Source of the DNA: Streptomyces sp. yr375
GTDB taxonomy: Bacteria > Actinomycetota > Actinomycetes > Streptomycetales > Streptomycetaceae
Length of the DNA: 64,000 bases
Direction: 5' to 3'
NCBI RefSeq assembly: GCF_900110755.1
Contig: NZ_FOFF01000021.1
Coordinates: 62,001-126,000 of the forward strand
The position numbers were made by a program, and so were the translations under genes. The notes beneath the pieces are model-generated. The model was not told the DNA's origin, did not search any database, and worked only from the letters and a program-made list of their open reading frames with translations. This document shows positions 1 to 8,146 of the stretch, one piece after another (the first letter of the stretch is position 1; each line of letters begins with the position of its first letter).

Positions 1-260
1 GTGTCGGCGGCCGTCCAGGCGTACCGCCGGTAGCCGTGGGAGTCCGGGTGGCGGCCGATGGGCAGCAGGTCGCGCCACATCTCGAGGAAGGAGGCACCGC
101 CGGCTGGCGCGCTCGCGCCGGGCTGCGGGTGGCCGTTCCGCGAGGCGGCAGCGGCGGTGGGTGCGGTGCGGGCGGTGGGTACGGCCGGCTCCGCGGGCGG
201 GGACGAGAGGTCCGCCCCCGCCGAGGAGTCGCCGTGCCGTTGGTCTCCCGGAAGGGTCAC
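1..260 (-). CDS. M20-family amidohydrolase (allantoate/N-carbamoyl amidohydrolase type), N-terminal part
   Basis: This is the N-terminal part of a gene running off the left edge on the minus strand. It starts at a GTG whose bases overlap the hutU stop (GTGA), so it is translationally coupled to hutU. After an Ala/Pro/Ser-rich leader of about 50 residues the protein reads FLEMWRDLLPIGR, then a GYRRYAWT segment. That opening is typical of Zn-dependent hydantoinase/carbamoylase and allantoate amidohydrolase proteins. Metal ligands lie outside the window. Position directly after urocanate hydratase suggests a role in a hut-linked pathway, perhaps hydrolysing an N-formyl or N-carbamoyl amino acid. 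The substrate is inference. Confidence 0.7.
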   Translation of the reverse strand, partial: MTLPGDQRHGDSSAGADLSSPPAEPAVPTARTAPTAAAASRNGHPQPGASAPAGGASFLEMWRDLLPIGRHPDSHGYRRYAWTAAD

Positions 261-1921
261 GCGTCGTCACCCTCCCGCATGGGGACGCGGACGCCGCGCT
301 CGTCGGCGACCGACTCGGCGATGTCGTAGCCCGCGTCCACGTGCCGGATGACGCCCATGCCGGGGTCGTTGGTCAGGACGCGGCGGATCTTCTCGCCGGC
401 GAGCTTCGTGCCGTCCGCCACCGACACCTGGCCGGCGTGGATGGAGCGGCCCATGCCGACGCCGCCGCCGTGGTGGATCGACACCCAGGAGGCACCCGAC
501 GCCACGTTGACCATGGCGTTCAGCAGCGGCCAGTCGGCGATCGCGTCGGAGCCGTCGAGCATGGCCTCGGTCTCGCGGTACGGGGAGGCGACGGAACCGC
601 AGTCGAGGTGGTCGCGGCCGATGGCCAGCGGCGCGGCCAGCTCACCGCTCGCCACCATGTCGTTGAAGCGCTCGCCGGCCTTGTCGCGCTCGCCGTAGCC
701 GAGCCAGCAGATGCGGGCGGGCAGGCCCTGGAAGTGGACGCGCTCGCCGGCCATCTTCATCCAGCGGTGCAGGGACTCGTTCTCCGGGAAGAGGTCGAGG
801 ATCGCCTTGTCGGTCTTGGCGATGTCGGAGGCCTCGCCGGACAGGGCGGCCCAGCGGAAGGGGCCCTTGCCCTCGCAGAACAGCGGGCGGATGTAGGCCG
901 GCACAAAGCCGGGGAAGGCGAACGCCCGGTCGTACCCGGCGAGTTGGGCCTCGCCGCGGATGGAGTTGCCGTAGTCGAAGACCTCCGCGCCGGCGTCCAT
1001 GAAGCCGACCATGGCCTCGACGTGGCGGGCCATGGACTCACGGGCGCGGGTGGTGAAGCCCGCCGGGTCCTTGGCGGCGGCGTCGGCCATGTCGTCGAAG
1101 TCGACGCCGACGGGGAGGTAGGACAGCGGGTCGTGGGCCGAGGTCTGGTCGGTCACGATGTCGATGGGGGCGCTCTCGGCGAGCATCCGCGGGAGCAGTT
1201 CGGCGGCGTTGCCCAGCAGGCCGATGGAGAGCGGGCGGCGGGCGTCGCGGGCCTCGACGGCGAGCTGGAGGGCGTGCTCCAGGGAGTCGGCCTTCACGTC
1301 GAGGTAGCGGTGCTCGATGCGGCGCTCGATGGCGCGCGGGTCGACGTCGATGCAGATCGCGACGCCGTCGTTCATCGTCACCGCGAGGGGCTGCGCGCCG
1401 CCCATGCCGCCGAGACCGGCGGTCAGGGTGATCGTCCCGGCCAGGGTGCCGTTGAACTTCTTCGCGGCGACGGCGGCGAAGGTCTCGTAGGTGCCCTGGA
1501 GGATGCCCTGGGTGCCGATGTAGATCCAGGAACCGGCGGTCATCTGGCCGTACATCGTCAGGCCGAGCTGCTCCAGGCGGCGGAACTCCTCCCAGTTGGC
1601 CCAGTCGCCGACGAGGTTGGAGTTGGCGATGAGGACACGCGGGGCCCACTCGTGGGTCTGCATGACGCCGACCGGCCGACCGGACTGGACGAGCATCGTC
1701 TCGTCCTGCTTCAGGGTCTGCAGCGTGCGCACCATGGCGTCGTACGAGCGCCAGTCGCGGGCCGCCTTGCCCGTGCCGCCGTAGACGACGAGCTTGTCGG
1801 GGTGTTCGGCGACCTCGGGGTCCAGGTTGTTCTGCAGCATCCGCAGGGCGGCTTCCTGCTGCCATCCCAGGGCGCTCAGTTCCGTACCGCGCGACGCTCG
1901 TACGGGGCGGGGTCCTGACAT
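257..1921 (-). CDS. hutU: Urocanate hydratase (urocanase)
   Basis: Urocanase converts urocanate to 4-imidazolone-5-propionate in histidine degradation, in the cytoplasm, with NAD+ as tightly bound electrophile. The 554-residue product has the usual family length. The NAD-binding segment GLGGMGGAQP lies near residue 170 and the active-site segment GLPARICWLGYGER near residue 400. I chose the ATG at 1921 (MSGPRPVR) because AAGGAGG lies just upstream; an in-frame start 18 codons earlier has no such site. The stop overlaps the GTG of the next gene by 4 bp, giving a hut operon that continues off the left edge. No canonical histidine ammonia-lyase is in the window; the HutH-like gene at 6.5-8 kb lacks the key active-site triad. 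Confidence 0.97.
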   Translation of the reverse strand: MSGPRPVRASRGTELSALGWQQEAALRMLQNNLDPEVAEHPDKLVVYGGTGKAARDWRSYDAMVRTLQTLKQDETMLVQSGRPVGVMQTHEWAPRVLIANSNLVGDWANWEEFRRLEQLGLTMYGQMTAGSWIYIGTQGILQGTYETFAAVAAKKFNGTLAGTITLTAGLGGMGGAQPLAVTMNDGVAICIDVDPRAIERRIEHRYLDVKADSLEHALQLAVEARDARRPLSIGLLGNAAELLPRMLAESAPIDIVTDQTSAHDPLSYLPVGVDFDDMADAAAKDPAGFTTRARESMARHVEAMVGFMDAGAEVFDYGNSIRGEAQLAGYDRAFAFPGFVPAYIRPLFCEGKGPFRWAALSGEASDIAKTDKAILDLFPENESLHRWMKMAGERVHFQGLPARICWLGYGERDKAGERFNDMVASGELAAPLAIGRDHLDCGSVASPYRETEAMLDGSDAIADWPLLNAMVNVASGASWVSIHHGGGVGMGRSIHAGQVSVADGTKLAGEKIRRVLTNDPGMGVIRHVDAGYDIAESVADERGVRVPMREGDDA

Positions 1922-2329
1922 GGTCTGCCTCCTTGCGGATGGGTGATCCCGGCGGGTGTTGCTTTTGTTATTCACATCCTGGTCCGCTGAATAGAACTAG
2001 TCAATAGGGTGGGCGGCCGTATGCGGGCGACACGGCAGGAGAAGGGGGCGACACGACAGGTGAGGGGAGGGGCGCACCATCGGCAGCGGAGGGCGCGCGC
2101 CGCTTCACTCACCACCCCGGGCGGACGCGCGCGCCGTTGACGCGTGCTGGTGCGCAAGGGGTTGATGGGAGCCGGGTCGACGGGAGTCGACGGGGACGGG
2201 GTCAGCCGACCCACGTTAGTGACCCGGCCGCATGTTCCGCTGGAAAATGCCGGAAGACTCACCCCTCGCGCATACGTTGCGTAGCTTCTTCATCACTCAG
2301 CCGAACCTCAGGCAGGAGGGGAGCCAACG
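1922..2329. other. Intergenic region between hutU and the Roadblock genes
   Basis: This 408-bp divergent region shows no convincing gene. It holds the hutU promoter side on the left, with an inverted repeat at 1969-1993, and the leader of the Roadblock operon on the right. GC-rich open frames crossing it have no ribosome binding site. Confidence 0.6.
1967..1993. promoter_or_regulatory. Candidate operator upstream of hutU
   Basis: TATTCA (1969-1974) and TGAATA (1988-1993) form a perfect inverted repeat with a 13-bp spacer, 48 bp upstream of the hutU start. It is AT-rich in a very GC-rich context. The octamer GTTATTCA (1967-1974) recurs at 8090-8097 upstream of the HutH-like gene. A repressor operator is inference. 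Confidence 0.35.
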
Positions 2330-2809
2330 GTGCCCGGAATCGACGAGTGTCTACTGGAGGCCATGCGGCTGCCCGGTGCCCGGGGCGCGGCCCTGGTCGA
2401 CTGGACGAGCGGGCTGGCCCTGGGCTCGGTCGGGGAGTTCCCCGGCGGCGACCCCGAGGCGGCCGCCGCCGAGGCCGCGGAGGTCGCCCGCCTCACGGCG
2501 GAGCAACGGTCCTTCACACCCGACCCCGGCCCTGACCCTGATGCCGGCCCTGACGCCGACCCCGACGGCCATACCGGCCCCGAAGGCCACGAGGGGGCGG
2601 GTCCCGATCCCGGGGGGCTCGGTCTGGCCGATCCTCCCCTCGAAGACCTGATCATCAGCAACCGGGACAGCTACCACGTACTGCGCTTCGTGCCGACGTC
2701 CTTCGACAGCAGCGTGTTCCTGCACGTGTGGCTGGCCCGGCCGGACGGCAACCTCGCGCTGGCCCGGATCCGGCTCGGTGAGATGGCCGAACGGCTGGTG
2801 CTGGGATGA
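2330..2809 (+). CDS. Roadblock/LC7-like protein with low-complexity insertion
   Basis: The GTG start at 2330 follows a strong AGGAGG site. The 159-residue product is a divergent paralogue of the protein at 4460-4834. Both open with a short helix, then ALVDWTSG or ALVDYTSG followed by LALGS or MALGT, and both end with ISNRDSYHVLR-like and LALARIRL-like segments. Between these halves (residues about 60-105) it has an Asp/Pro/Gly-rich insertion not found in the paralogue. Roadblock/LC7 proteins form small dimers that commonly act on Ras-like GTPases, but no GTPase is encoded nearby. The stop overlaps the next start by 4 bp, indicating an operon. Function unknown. Confidence 0.7.
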   Translation: MPGIDECLLEAMRLPGARGAALVDWTSGLALGSVGEFPGGDPEAAAAEAAEVARLTAEQRSFTPDPGPDPDAGPDADPDGHTGPEGHEGAGPDPGGLGLADPPLEDLIISNRDSYHVLRFVPTSFDSSVFLHVWLARPDGNLALARIRLGEMAERLVLG

Positions 2810-3879
2810 CCGTGGTGCGCACGACCCCGCCCGGCACCACCCCGCCGCCCCGGCTGCCGGTCCGGGAGAAGTCGGCGGCCCGCGAGCGCGGCGGCGGACT
2901 CTCGCCGATGCTGACCCGGCTGGCGGCCGAGCGGGCGACCGGCGTCCTGGAGCGCGAACGCGGCTCGCTCTACCTCGCCGAGGGCCGCGTGGTGCACGCC
3001 GAGAGCCCCCTCGCCCCCGGTCTCGACGTACTGCTCCTGGCCCACGGCACGCTCGCCCCGGCCGTCTGGCAGGACGCCGTGGACCGGGCCGACGAGGAGC
3101 ACGGCGCGGCCCGGCTGCTGCTCGACGCGGGCCGCGTGCCGCGCGGGGCGCTGGAACTGTGCCACCTGGAGGCGGTGTTCGACGCGGCGTACTTCGCGCT
3201 CACCCCCAGCAGCACCCCGGGCCACTTCCGGTACGGCGCCGGGCACTGGCTCGGCACACTCAGACCGGTGCCGGTCGACGCGGTCGAACGCGAGACGCTG
3301 CGCCGCCGGGCGCTGCTGCACCGGCTGTGGCCGGACCCGCTCACCGACGGAGCGCCGTTGCGGCGGGCCGAGACCGTCGCCGGGCCTGCGCCGACCGCCC
3401 GGCAGAGCGCCGTACTGGCCCTGGTGGACGGCGTGCGCACGGCGACGGACATCGCGCGCGAGCTGGGGCGGCAGGCCTTCCACACCCTGGTGGACGTCCG
3501 ACGCCTGGCGGCGGCGGGCCTGCTCACCGCCCTCTTCCCGCCACCCCGACCACCCCGTCCACCTCACCCGCCGCACTCACCTCACTCACCTCAGTCACCT
3601 CACCCGACGGCACCCCGTCTCCACCCCCAGGCCCAAGACCAGGCCCAGGCCCGTCCCCCGTCCCCCTTTGATCCCCACGCCCATGCCCACCCCCATGCCC
3701 ATCCCCATGCCGACCCCGCTGCCCACCCCCGTCCCCATCCCGCACTCCCCACCGGCCCCCTTTCCGTCCCCGACCCTCTCTCTGTCCCCGACCCCCCGCC
3801 GGGCATCACCCTGCCCCGCGTCAACGACCCCGACATCACCCTGCTGAAGAGGCTCAGGGATGCGCTGGAGGCCCTTTGA
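2806..3879 (+). CDS. DUF4388-type protein with Pro/His-rich tail
   Basis: The 357-residue product overlaps the preceding gene by ATGA. Residues about 30-150 resemble the DUF4388/PatA N-terminal domain: GVLERERGSLYLAEGRVVHAES is the usual pattern of strand, loop and conserved His-Ala. A winged-helix-like stretch follows at about 190-240, containing LVDGVRTATDIARELG. Residues 245-340 are a low-complexity run of Pro, His and Ser, including repeated HAHPHAHPHA. DUF4388 proteins accompany Roadblock proteins and response regulators in bacteria, and the neighbours here agree. No catalytic residues are evident. The His-rich tail could bind metal, which is speculation. Confidence 0.65.
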   Translation: MTVVRTTPPGTTPPPRLPVREKSAARERGGGLSPMLTRLAAERATGVLERERGSLYLAEGRVVHAESPLAPGLDVLLLAHGTLAPAVWQDAVDRADEEHGAARLLLDAGRVPRGALELCHLEAVFDAAYFALTPSSTPGHFRYGAGHWLGTLRPVPVDAVERETLRRRALLHRLWPDPLTDGAPLRRAETVAGPAPTARQSAVLALVDGVRTATDIARELGRQAFHTLVDVRRLAAAGLLTALFPPPRPPRPPHPPHSPHSPQSPHPTAPRLHPQAQDQAQARPPSPFDPHAHAHPHAHPHADPAAHPRPHPALPTGPLSVPDPLSVPDPPPGITLPRVNDPDITLLKRLRDALEAL

Positions 3880-3913
3880 ACGGCAGCGACCGCGCGCCGA
3901 AAGGAGCGAGCTG

Positions 3914-4438
3914 ATGGCGTCCGAGCCCGAGATACTCGACGAACTCCGGCGGCTGCGGGCCCGGGTGCCGCAGTTGACCGGCGCGCTCGCGGCCGGTGTG
4001 GACGGTCTCGTCCTCGCCCACGACACACCCGGCGTGGAACCGGAGGTGGTGGCCGCGCTGACCGCCGCCGCCCTCGGCGTCGCGGTGCGGATGGCGGACA
4101 CCACCGGCCAGGGCGACTTCCGCGAGCTGCTGGTCCGCGGCCGGTACGGCTACGTCGCGACGTACGCGGCCGGCGAGAGCGCCGTACTGACCCTGCTCGC
4201 GCAGGACCGCGTCAACGTCGGCCGGCTCCACCTGGAGGGCCGCCGGGCCGGCGCGCGGCTCGGGGAACTGGTCGACGCGCTGGAGGCGAAGGCGCGGGCC
4301 GCCCCCGCCACACCGCCCACCAGGTCACCCGCGAACGCGAAGCCACCCGTGCGGACGCCCGGCAAGACCAACCCCGTACGGACCAGATCGGCGCGCGGCC
4401 CGGCCACCACCAACGCGCGCACCACCACGGAAAGCTGA
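3914..4438 (+). CDS. Roadblock/LC7 domain protein
   Basis: I place the start at ATG 3914 (MASEPEILDELRRLR) after AAAGGAG, rather than the upstream in-frame ATG at 3860. The 174-residue product has a Roadblock-like fold pattern. A first helix is followed by GALAAGVDGLVLAHD, then a helical VVAALTAAALGVAVRM segment, then strands ending in VLTLLAQDRVNVGRL. The C-terminal 45 residues are basic, Pro/Thr-rich and probably disordered. It lies in the same operon as its neighbours, 21 bp before the next gene. Its partner may be one of the other Roadblock proteins here, since these commonly dimerise. Confidence 0.7.
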   Translation: MASEPEILDELRRLRARVPQLTGALAAGVDGLVLAHDTPGVEPEVVAALTAAALGVAVRMADTTGQGDFRELLVRGRYGYVATYAAGESAVLTLLAQDRVNVGRLHLEGRRAGARLGELVDALEAKARAAPATPPTRSPANAKPPVRTPGKTNPVRTRSARGPATTNARTTTES

Positions 4439-4459
4439 CAGGAACCGAGGAGCACAGTC

Positions 4460-4834
4460 ATGGCCAACACCGAAACCTGCCTGAAAGAGGCGCTCGCCTC
4501 CATCGAGGGCGCGACCGGCGTCGCGCTCGTCGACTACACCAGCGGCATGGCGCTGGGCACGATGGGCGGCAGCAAGACCTTCGACCTGAACGTCGCCGCC
4601 GCCGGCAACACCGACGTGGTGCGCGCCAAGATGCGCACCATGGAGCACCTCGGGCTGAAGGCCCAGATCGAGGACATCCTGATCACCCTGTCCGACCAGT
4701 ACCACCTGCTGCGGCTGATCAGCGGCCGCGGCGGCAACGGGCTCTTCCTCTACCTCGTCCTGGACGCCAAGCGGGCCAACCTGGCGATGGCCCGCCACCA
4801 GTTGAAGCGGATCGAGGAGGACCTGGAGGTCTAG
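4460..4834 (+). CDS. Roadblock/LC7-like protein
   Basis: The 124-residue protein is the cleanest member of the local family, with no insertion or tail. It begins MANTETCLKEALASIEG and has ALVDYTSGMALGTMGG, a central helix, and C-terminal segments ILITLSDQYHLLRLIS and LANLAMARHQL-like helices. GAGGAG precedes the ATG. It ends the four-gene operon starting at 2330. The locus is unlike the conservons of Streptomyces, which carry a sensor kinase, a Roadblock protein, DUF742 and a GTPase; here none of the other partners is present. Role unknown, possibly a scaffold for a regulator or GTPase encoded elsewhere. Confidence 0.7.
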   Translation: MANTETCLKEALASIEGATGVALVDYTSGMALGTMGGSKTFDLNVAAAGNTDVVRAKMRTMEHLGLKAQIEDILITLSDQYHLLRLISGRGGNGLFLYLVLDAKRANLAMARHQLKRIEEDLEV

Positions 4835-4858
4835 CGAGGTCCAGCCCCGCGCGACCGG

Positions 4859-5443
4859 TTAGACCAGTGCGGCGGTGTGGCGGCGCGCTCCGCCCGGGGC
4901 CGCGTCGCCCGCCGCGATGCCCGTGCTGCGGTACGCCTTGACGGCCTTGCCCGACGGGCGTCCGCCGCGCCGGTCCAGCCAGTCGACGCGCACCCACAGC
5001 AGCGCGTCCTCGTCCCGCTCGCGCCGCCCGAGCCAGGCGGCCTTCAGCCGCAGCCCGGTCCCGTAGCCGGCGAGCAGCAGACCGCCGGCCGCGGGCACCG
5101 CGAAGGAGCTGCCCAGCGCGGCGAGGAAGGCGAGCAGCAGCCACCAGCGGTGGCCGCGCCGCCAGGTGCGGACGGTCACCGCCCGGTCCTGGAGCACGTC
5201 GTGCTTGCCGGCCCGCACCGCGCCGCGCCCGAGGTCCGTGTAGCGCCGTCGGCCGCGCCACGCCACCGCGGCGACGGCCACGACGAACAGCGCGGCCCCG
5301 GCCAGCACCCCGATCCGCCGCCCCGTGAGTCCGGGCACCAGCGCCCCGACCCCCGCCGCGAACACCCCGCACCACCACAACGGCGCGGCCCCGGCCCGTA
5401 CGACGACGGCCACCCGCGCCAGCCCCTGTCCTCCGCGTGCCAC
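4859..5443 (-). CDS. Small multi-pass membrane protein, unknown function
   Basis: The GTG start at 5443 follows AGGAGG with 5-bp spacing. The 194-residue product has about four hydrophobic segments. Two lie in the first 60 residues (PLWWCGVFAAGVGALVPGL and IGVLAGAALFVVAVAAVAW) and two around 95-130 (WWLLLAFLAALGSSFAVP and GGLLLAGYGTGL). Basic loops lie between them, and the C-terminal 65 residues are soluble and charged. I do not recognise a family. It is convergent with the Roadblock operon (25 bp between stops) and lies downstream of the RpiR gene across a 114-bp gap. Confidence 0.6.
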   Translation of the reverse strand: MARGGQGLARVAVVVRAGAAPLWWCGVFAAGVGALVPGLTGRRIGVLAGAALFVVAVAAVAWRGRRRYTDLGRGAVRAGKHDVLQDRAVTVRTWRRGHRWWLLLAFLAALGSSFAVPAAGGLLLAGYGTGLRLKAAWLGRRERDEDALLWVRVDWLDRRGGRPSGKAVKAYRSTGIAAGDAAPGGARRHTAALV

Positions 5444-5489
5444 GTCCGCCTCCTGGTCACTCCGGCACCATCTCGTGGCCGTCCAGAGT

Positions 5490-5511
5490 AGTGAGCGAAC
5501 GTGAGACGAAC
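5490..5511 (-). promoter_or_regulatory. Possible PHO-box-like direct repeat
   Basis: On the minus strand two units GTTCGTC and GTTCGCT are spaced 4 bp apart, in the geometry of Streptomyces PhoP boxes (consensus GTTCACC repeats), about 50 bp upstream of the membrane protein gene. Position 5 departs from consensus in both units, so this is weak. Confidence 0.2.
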
Positions 5512-5557
5512 ATGAGAGCGCGCCTGCTCAATGGCTTCATGGCTCCATGAGCGGGGC

Positions 5558-6499
5558 CTATTCCACGAACAGCCCCCGGGCCGCCGCCCGCGTGTCGAAC
5601 TCCTCCAGGCGGGCCTGCGCGTCGGGCAGGTCGTCGCACATCGCCTCCAGCAGCACCCGCCCGAGCAGCATCGGCGCGCACGCCGTGTCGAAGGCGAGCC
5701 CGGTGCCGACGGCGGCCGGCAGCAGCAGGTCGGAGACCTTGGCGACCGGCGCGAACACGGAGTCGGCGACCGTCACCACGCTCAGCCCGGCCTCCTTGGC
5801 GTAGGCGAGGGTGTCGACGACCTCGCGCGGATACCGGGGCAGCGCGAAGCACAGCAGCGCCGAGGCGCCCGCCCGTACGGCGGCGTCGATCCGGTCGTGG
5901 ACCATCGTGCCGCCCTCGTTCAGCAGCCGTACGTCGGGGTGGACCTTGGCGGCGAAGTAGGCGAAGCCGTACGCCTGGGAGGCGGCGGCGCGCAGGCCGA
6001 ACACCGGGAGCGGCCGCGAGGCCGCCAGCAGCCGGCCCGCCCGCTGCACGGGCCGGGGGTCGGCGAGCAGCTCGGCGAGGTGCCTGAGGTTCTCGATCTC
6101 GGCCTCGACGGCCTGCTGGTACTCGTTGTGCGCGGCCCCGCCGGCCGGCTGTTCGGCGGGCGCGACCTCGCGCAGGTGCTTGCGCAGGGCGGGGTAGCCG
6201 TCGAAGCCGAGGGCGACCGCGAAGCGGGTCACGGACGGCTGGCTGACCCCGGCGAGTTCGGCCAGCTCCACGCTGGAGAGGAACGGCACGTCGGCGGCGC
6301 GGCGCACCATGCTGTGCGCGATACGCCGCTGAGTCGGCGTCAGCCGATGCCCCTCGAACAACGCCTGCAACCGAGCAGAGGGACTGTCCCCCGGACCCGC
6401 CCCCGTCACGACCACCCCTGCACCGGACCCGTCCGCCCCCTGCACGCCCCCACCGATCCCCGTGTCCGTGCCTGTGTCCGTGCCTGTGTCCGTGCTCAT
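5558..6499 (-). CDS. MurR/RpiR-family transcriptional regulator
   Basis: The 313-residue protein has an N-terminal RpiR helix-turn-helix (residues about 45-125, with ELAELAGVSQPSVTRFAVAL) and a C-terminal SIS sugar-phosphate-binding-type domain (about 150-290). The start ATG overlaps the stop of the HutH-like gene by 4 bp and is served by GGAGGGG, so the two are co-translated. Such regulators sense catabolic intermediates, and here it probably controls the lyase and the divergent ABC importer. The N-terminal 30 residues contain repeated Thr-Asp-Thr-Gly encoded by 12-bp tandem repeats (6461-6496). These lie outside the conserved fold and could vary in copy number. Confidence 0.9.
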   Translation of the reverse strand: MSTDTGTDTGTDTGIGGGVQGADGSGAGVVVTGAGPGDSPSARLQALFEGHRLTPTQRRIAHSMVRRAADVPFLSSVELAELAGVSQPSVTRFAVALGFDGYPALRKHLREVAPAEQPAGGAAHNEYQQAVEAEIENLRHLAELLADPRPVQRAGRLLAASRPLPVFGLRAAASQAYGFAYFAAKVHPDVRLLNEGGTMVHDRIDAAVRAGASALLCFALPRYPREVVDTLAYAKEAGLSVVTVADSVFAPVAKVSDLLLPAAVGTGLAFDTACAPMLLGRVLLEAMCDDLPDAQARLEEFDTRAAARGLFVE

Positions 6500-8004
6500 G
6501 CCCCGTTTCCCCTCCAGATGTCCGTGAACCGGTCCAGCAGCGCGGCCGCCGCGTTCACGTCCGCGGTGAGCGGGCGGTCGGCCTGTTCCGGGTCGAGCTG
6601 TGCCTCGGCCAGTTCCAGCGCCTCCCAGGCCGGCAGTCCCGGCTCGGGCCGCAGCTCGCGCTGGCGCAGCGCCCGTACGGCGGCGACGAGTTCGCAGCCG
6701 ACGACGAGACGGTACGCGGCGCAGGCGCGCAGTGTCTGCCGGGCGGCGAGGGAAGCGAAACTGGCCTGTTCCTCGACGCCCCGGGAGAGTACAGCGTGGC
6801 CCAGCGAGGCGGGCGCGGAGAAGGCCCGCAGGTCACCGAGGGCGGCAGCGGCGGCGTACTCGAGGATCATCACGCCGGACGAGGCGGGCTCGGGGTCGGC
6901 GAGAAAGGGCCGCAGCCGGGTGTAGGCGGGCTCGTTCATGGTCGACAGGCGGGACGTGGACAGGCGGGCCACCTGGGTCACGGCCAGCCTGAAGTGGTCC
7001 AGGGCGAGGGCGAGTTGGGCCTGGTAGAAGCCGCCGTGGTGGTAGGCCGCCATGTCCTCGGGGCAGATCAGCGGGTTCTCGGCGGCGGCGTTGATCTCGA
7101 TGGCGATCACCTCCTCCAGCGCGTCGGCGGCGTCGTGCGCCGGGCCGTGGATCTGGGGCAGGCAGCGGAACCCGTACGGGTCCTGGATCCGGCCCAGCGG
7201 CGGCGTCGGCCGGTCCTCGGCGCCGATCAGCTCCCGCATGCGGCGGGCGACTTCGGCGGAGCCGCGGTGCGGGCGGGCGGCGTGCACGGGGGCGGCGTAC
7301 GCCTCGTGCGAGCCGTCGACGGCGAGCAGCGAGAGCGCGCCGACGACCTGGGTGGCCTCCAGCAGTCCGCGCAGTTCGTGCAGGGCGAGGGCGGCCTGCC
7401 CGAGGGTGAGGGCGTTGCTGCTGATGAGCGCGAGAGCGTCGTTGTTGTCGAGCTGCTGCGGCTCGGGCGCGCCCGTGCCGCGCCAGGGGTGTTCCCCGAC
7501 CAGCGCGAGCCCGACCTGCGCGAGCGCCGCCAGATCGCCCGTCCCCACCGAGCCGAACTCGTTGACGACCGGATGCGCGCCGCTCTCCAGCGCCTCGCAC
7601 AGCGCCGTGACGACGCTGGGCCGCAGCCCCGCGCCGCCGGCGAGCAACTGGTTGGCGCGGACCGCGAGCATCGCGCGGACCTGGCGAGCGGGCAGTTCCT
7701 CACCGATCGCGCCGGCGTGGCTGCGCAGCAGGCGCAGTCCGTGCTCGGCGGCGGCGTCGGTGGGCACGTCCTCGTTCCGGTTGGCGCCGACGCCGGTGGA
7801 GCGGCCGTAGACGCGGCCGGTGGCGGCGATCTGGCGGGCGGCGTCCCAGGTCTCGGTCATCCGCTTGGTCGCGTCGGTGCCGGGGACCGGGCGGGCGGTC
7901 CCGTCGGCGAGGTGCGCGACGTCCGCGACTCCGAGGGCGATCCCGTCGAGGACGACGAGACCGGGACCGCCCCCAGACAAGGCGTCCACGATCCGAGATG
8001 ACAT
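6496..8004 (-). CDS. HutH-like aromatic amino acid lyase lacking the MIO triad
   Basis: The roughly 502-residue product belongs by length and overall sequence to the HAL/PAL/TAL superfamily. The usual GSVGASGDLAPL, whose Ala-Ser-Gly cyclises to the MIO electrophile, reads GSVGTGDLAAL here (about residue 153), one residue short and without Ser. Some family features persist: Tyr of YGRSTGVG (about 65) and QDPYGFRCLPQ. The usual INGTQ segment is ISSNAL, and QEDHVS is VEEQAS. It therefore should not act as a normal histidine ammonia-lyase. MIO-less relatives include ergothionase, which eliminates trimethylamine from ergothioneine, and the adjacent OpuC-type transporter fits a quaternary-amine substrate. 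The ATG at 8004 has GGGGAG 11 bp upstream; an ATG at 8055 has none. Confidence 0.8.
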   Translation of the reverse strand: MSSRIVDALSGGGPGLVVLDGIALGVADVAHLADGTARPVPGTDATKRMTETWDAARQIAATGRVYGRSTGVGANRNEDVPTDAAAEHGLRLLRSHAGAIGEELPARQVRAMLAVRANQLLAGGAGLRPSVVTALCEALESGAHPVVNEFGSVGTGDLAALAQVGLALVGEHPWRGTGAPEPQQLDNNDALALISSNALTLGQAALALHELRGLLEATQVVGALSLLAVDGSHEAYAAPVHAARPHRGSAEVARRMRELIGAEDRPTPPLGRIQDPYGFRCLPQIHGPAHDAADALEEVIAIEINAAAENPLICPEDMAAYHHGGFYQAQLALALDHFRLAVTQVARLSTSRLSTMNEPAYTRLRPFLADPEPASSGVMILEYAAAAALGDLRAFSAPASLGHAVLSRGVEEQASFASLAARQTLRACAAYRLVVGCELVAAVRALRQRELRPEPGLPAWEALELAEAQLDPEQADRPLTADVNAAAALLDRFTDIWRGNGA

Positions 8005-8146
8005 AAGGCGACAAACTCCCCTCAATCCGGACACCTGATCTTGCCTACCGGTCATCCGTTACGTCGGATTAACACCGAACCGTTGACAAGTTATTCATCT
8101 ACAGAGAACTCTGCATGACGTTATACAGTCGGGCAAGGGACAACTC
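8005..8146. promoter_or_regulatory. Divergent control region between the HutH-like/RpiR and OpuC operons
   Basis: This 142-bp gap must hold both promoters. It contains the inverted repeat ATCCG-N6-CGGAT (8054-8069), a TTGACA at 8083-8088, the octamer GTTATTCA (8090-8097, also upstream of hutU), and an AGAG-AA-CTCT element (8104-8113). It is distinctly AT-richer than its flanks. RpiR binding here is inference from the layout. Confidence 0.5.

Noticed and set aside
161..1918. Long plus-strand open frame opposite hutU, and similar frames of 400-1000 codons opposite other genes
   Set aside because: Antisense frames in GC-rich DNA stay open by codon bias; they have Gly/Arg/His-rich nonsense sequence and lie over clearly recognised genes.
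6496..8004. Calling the HutH-like gene histidine ammonia-lyase (hutH)
   Set aside because: The Ala-Ser-Gly that forms the MIO cofactor is missing, and the reading frame across the site is clean on the given sequence.
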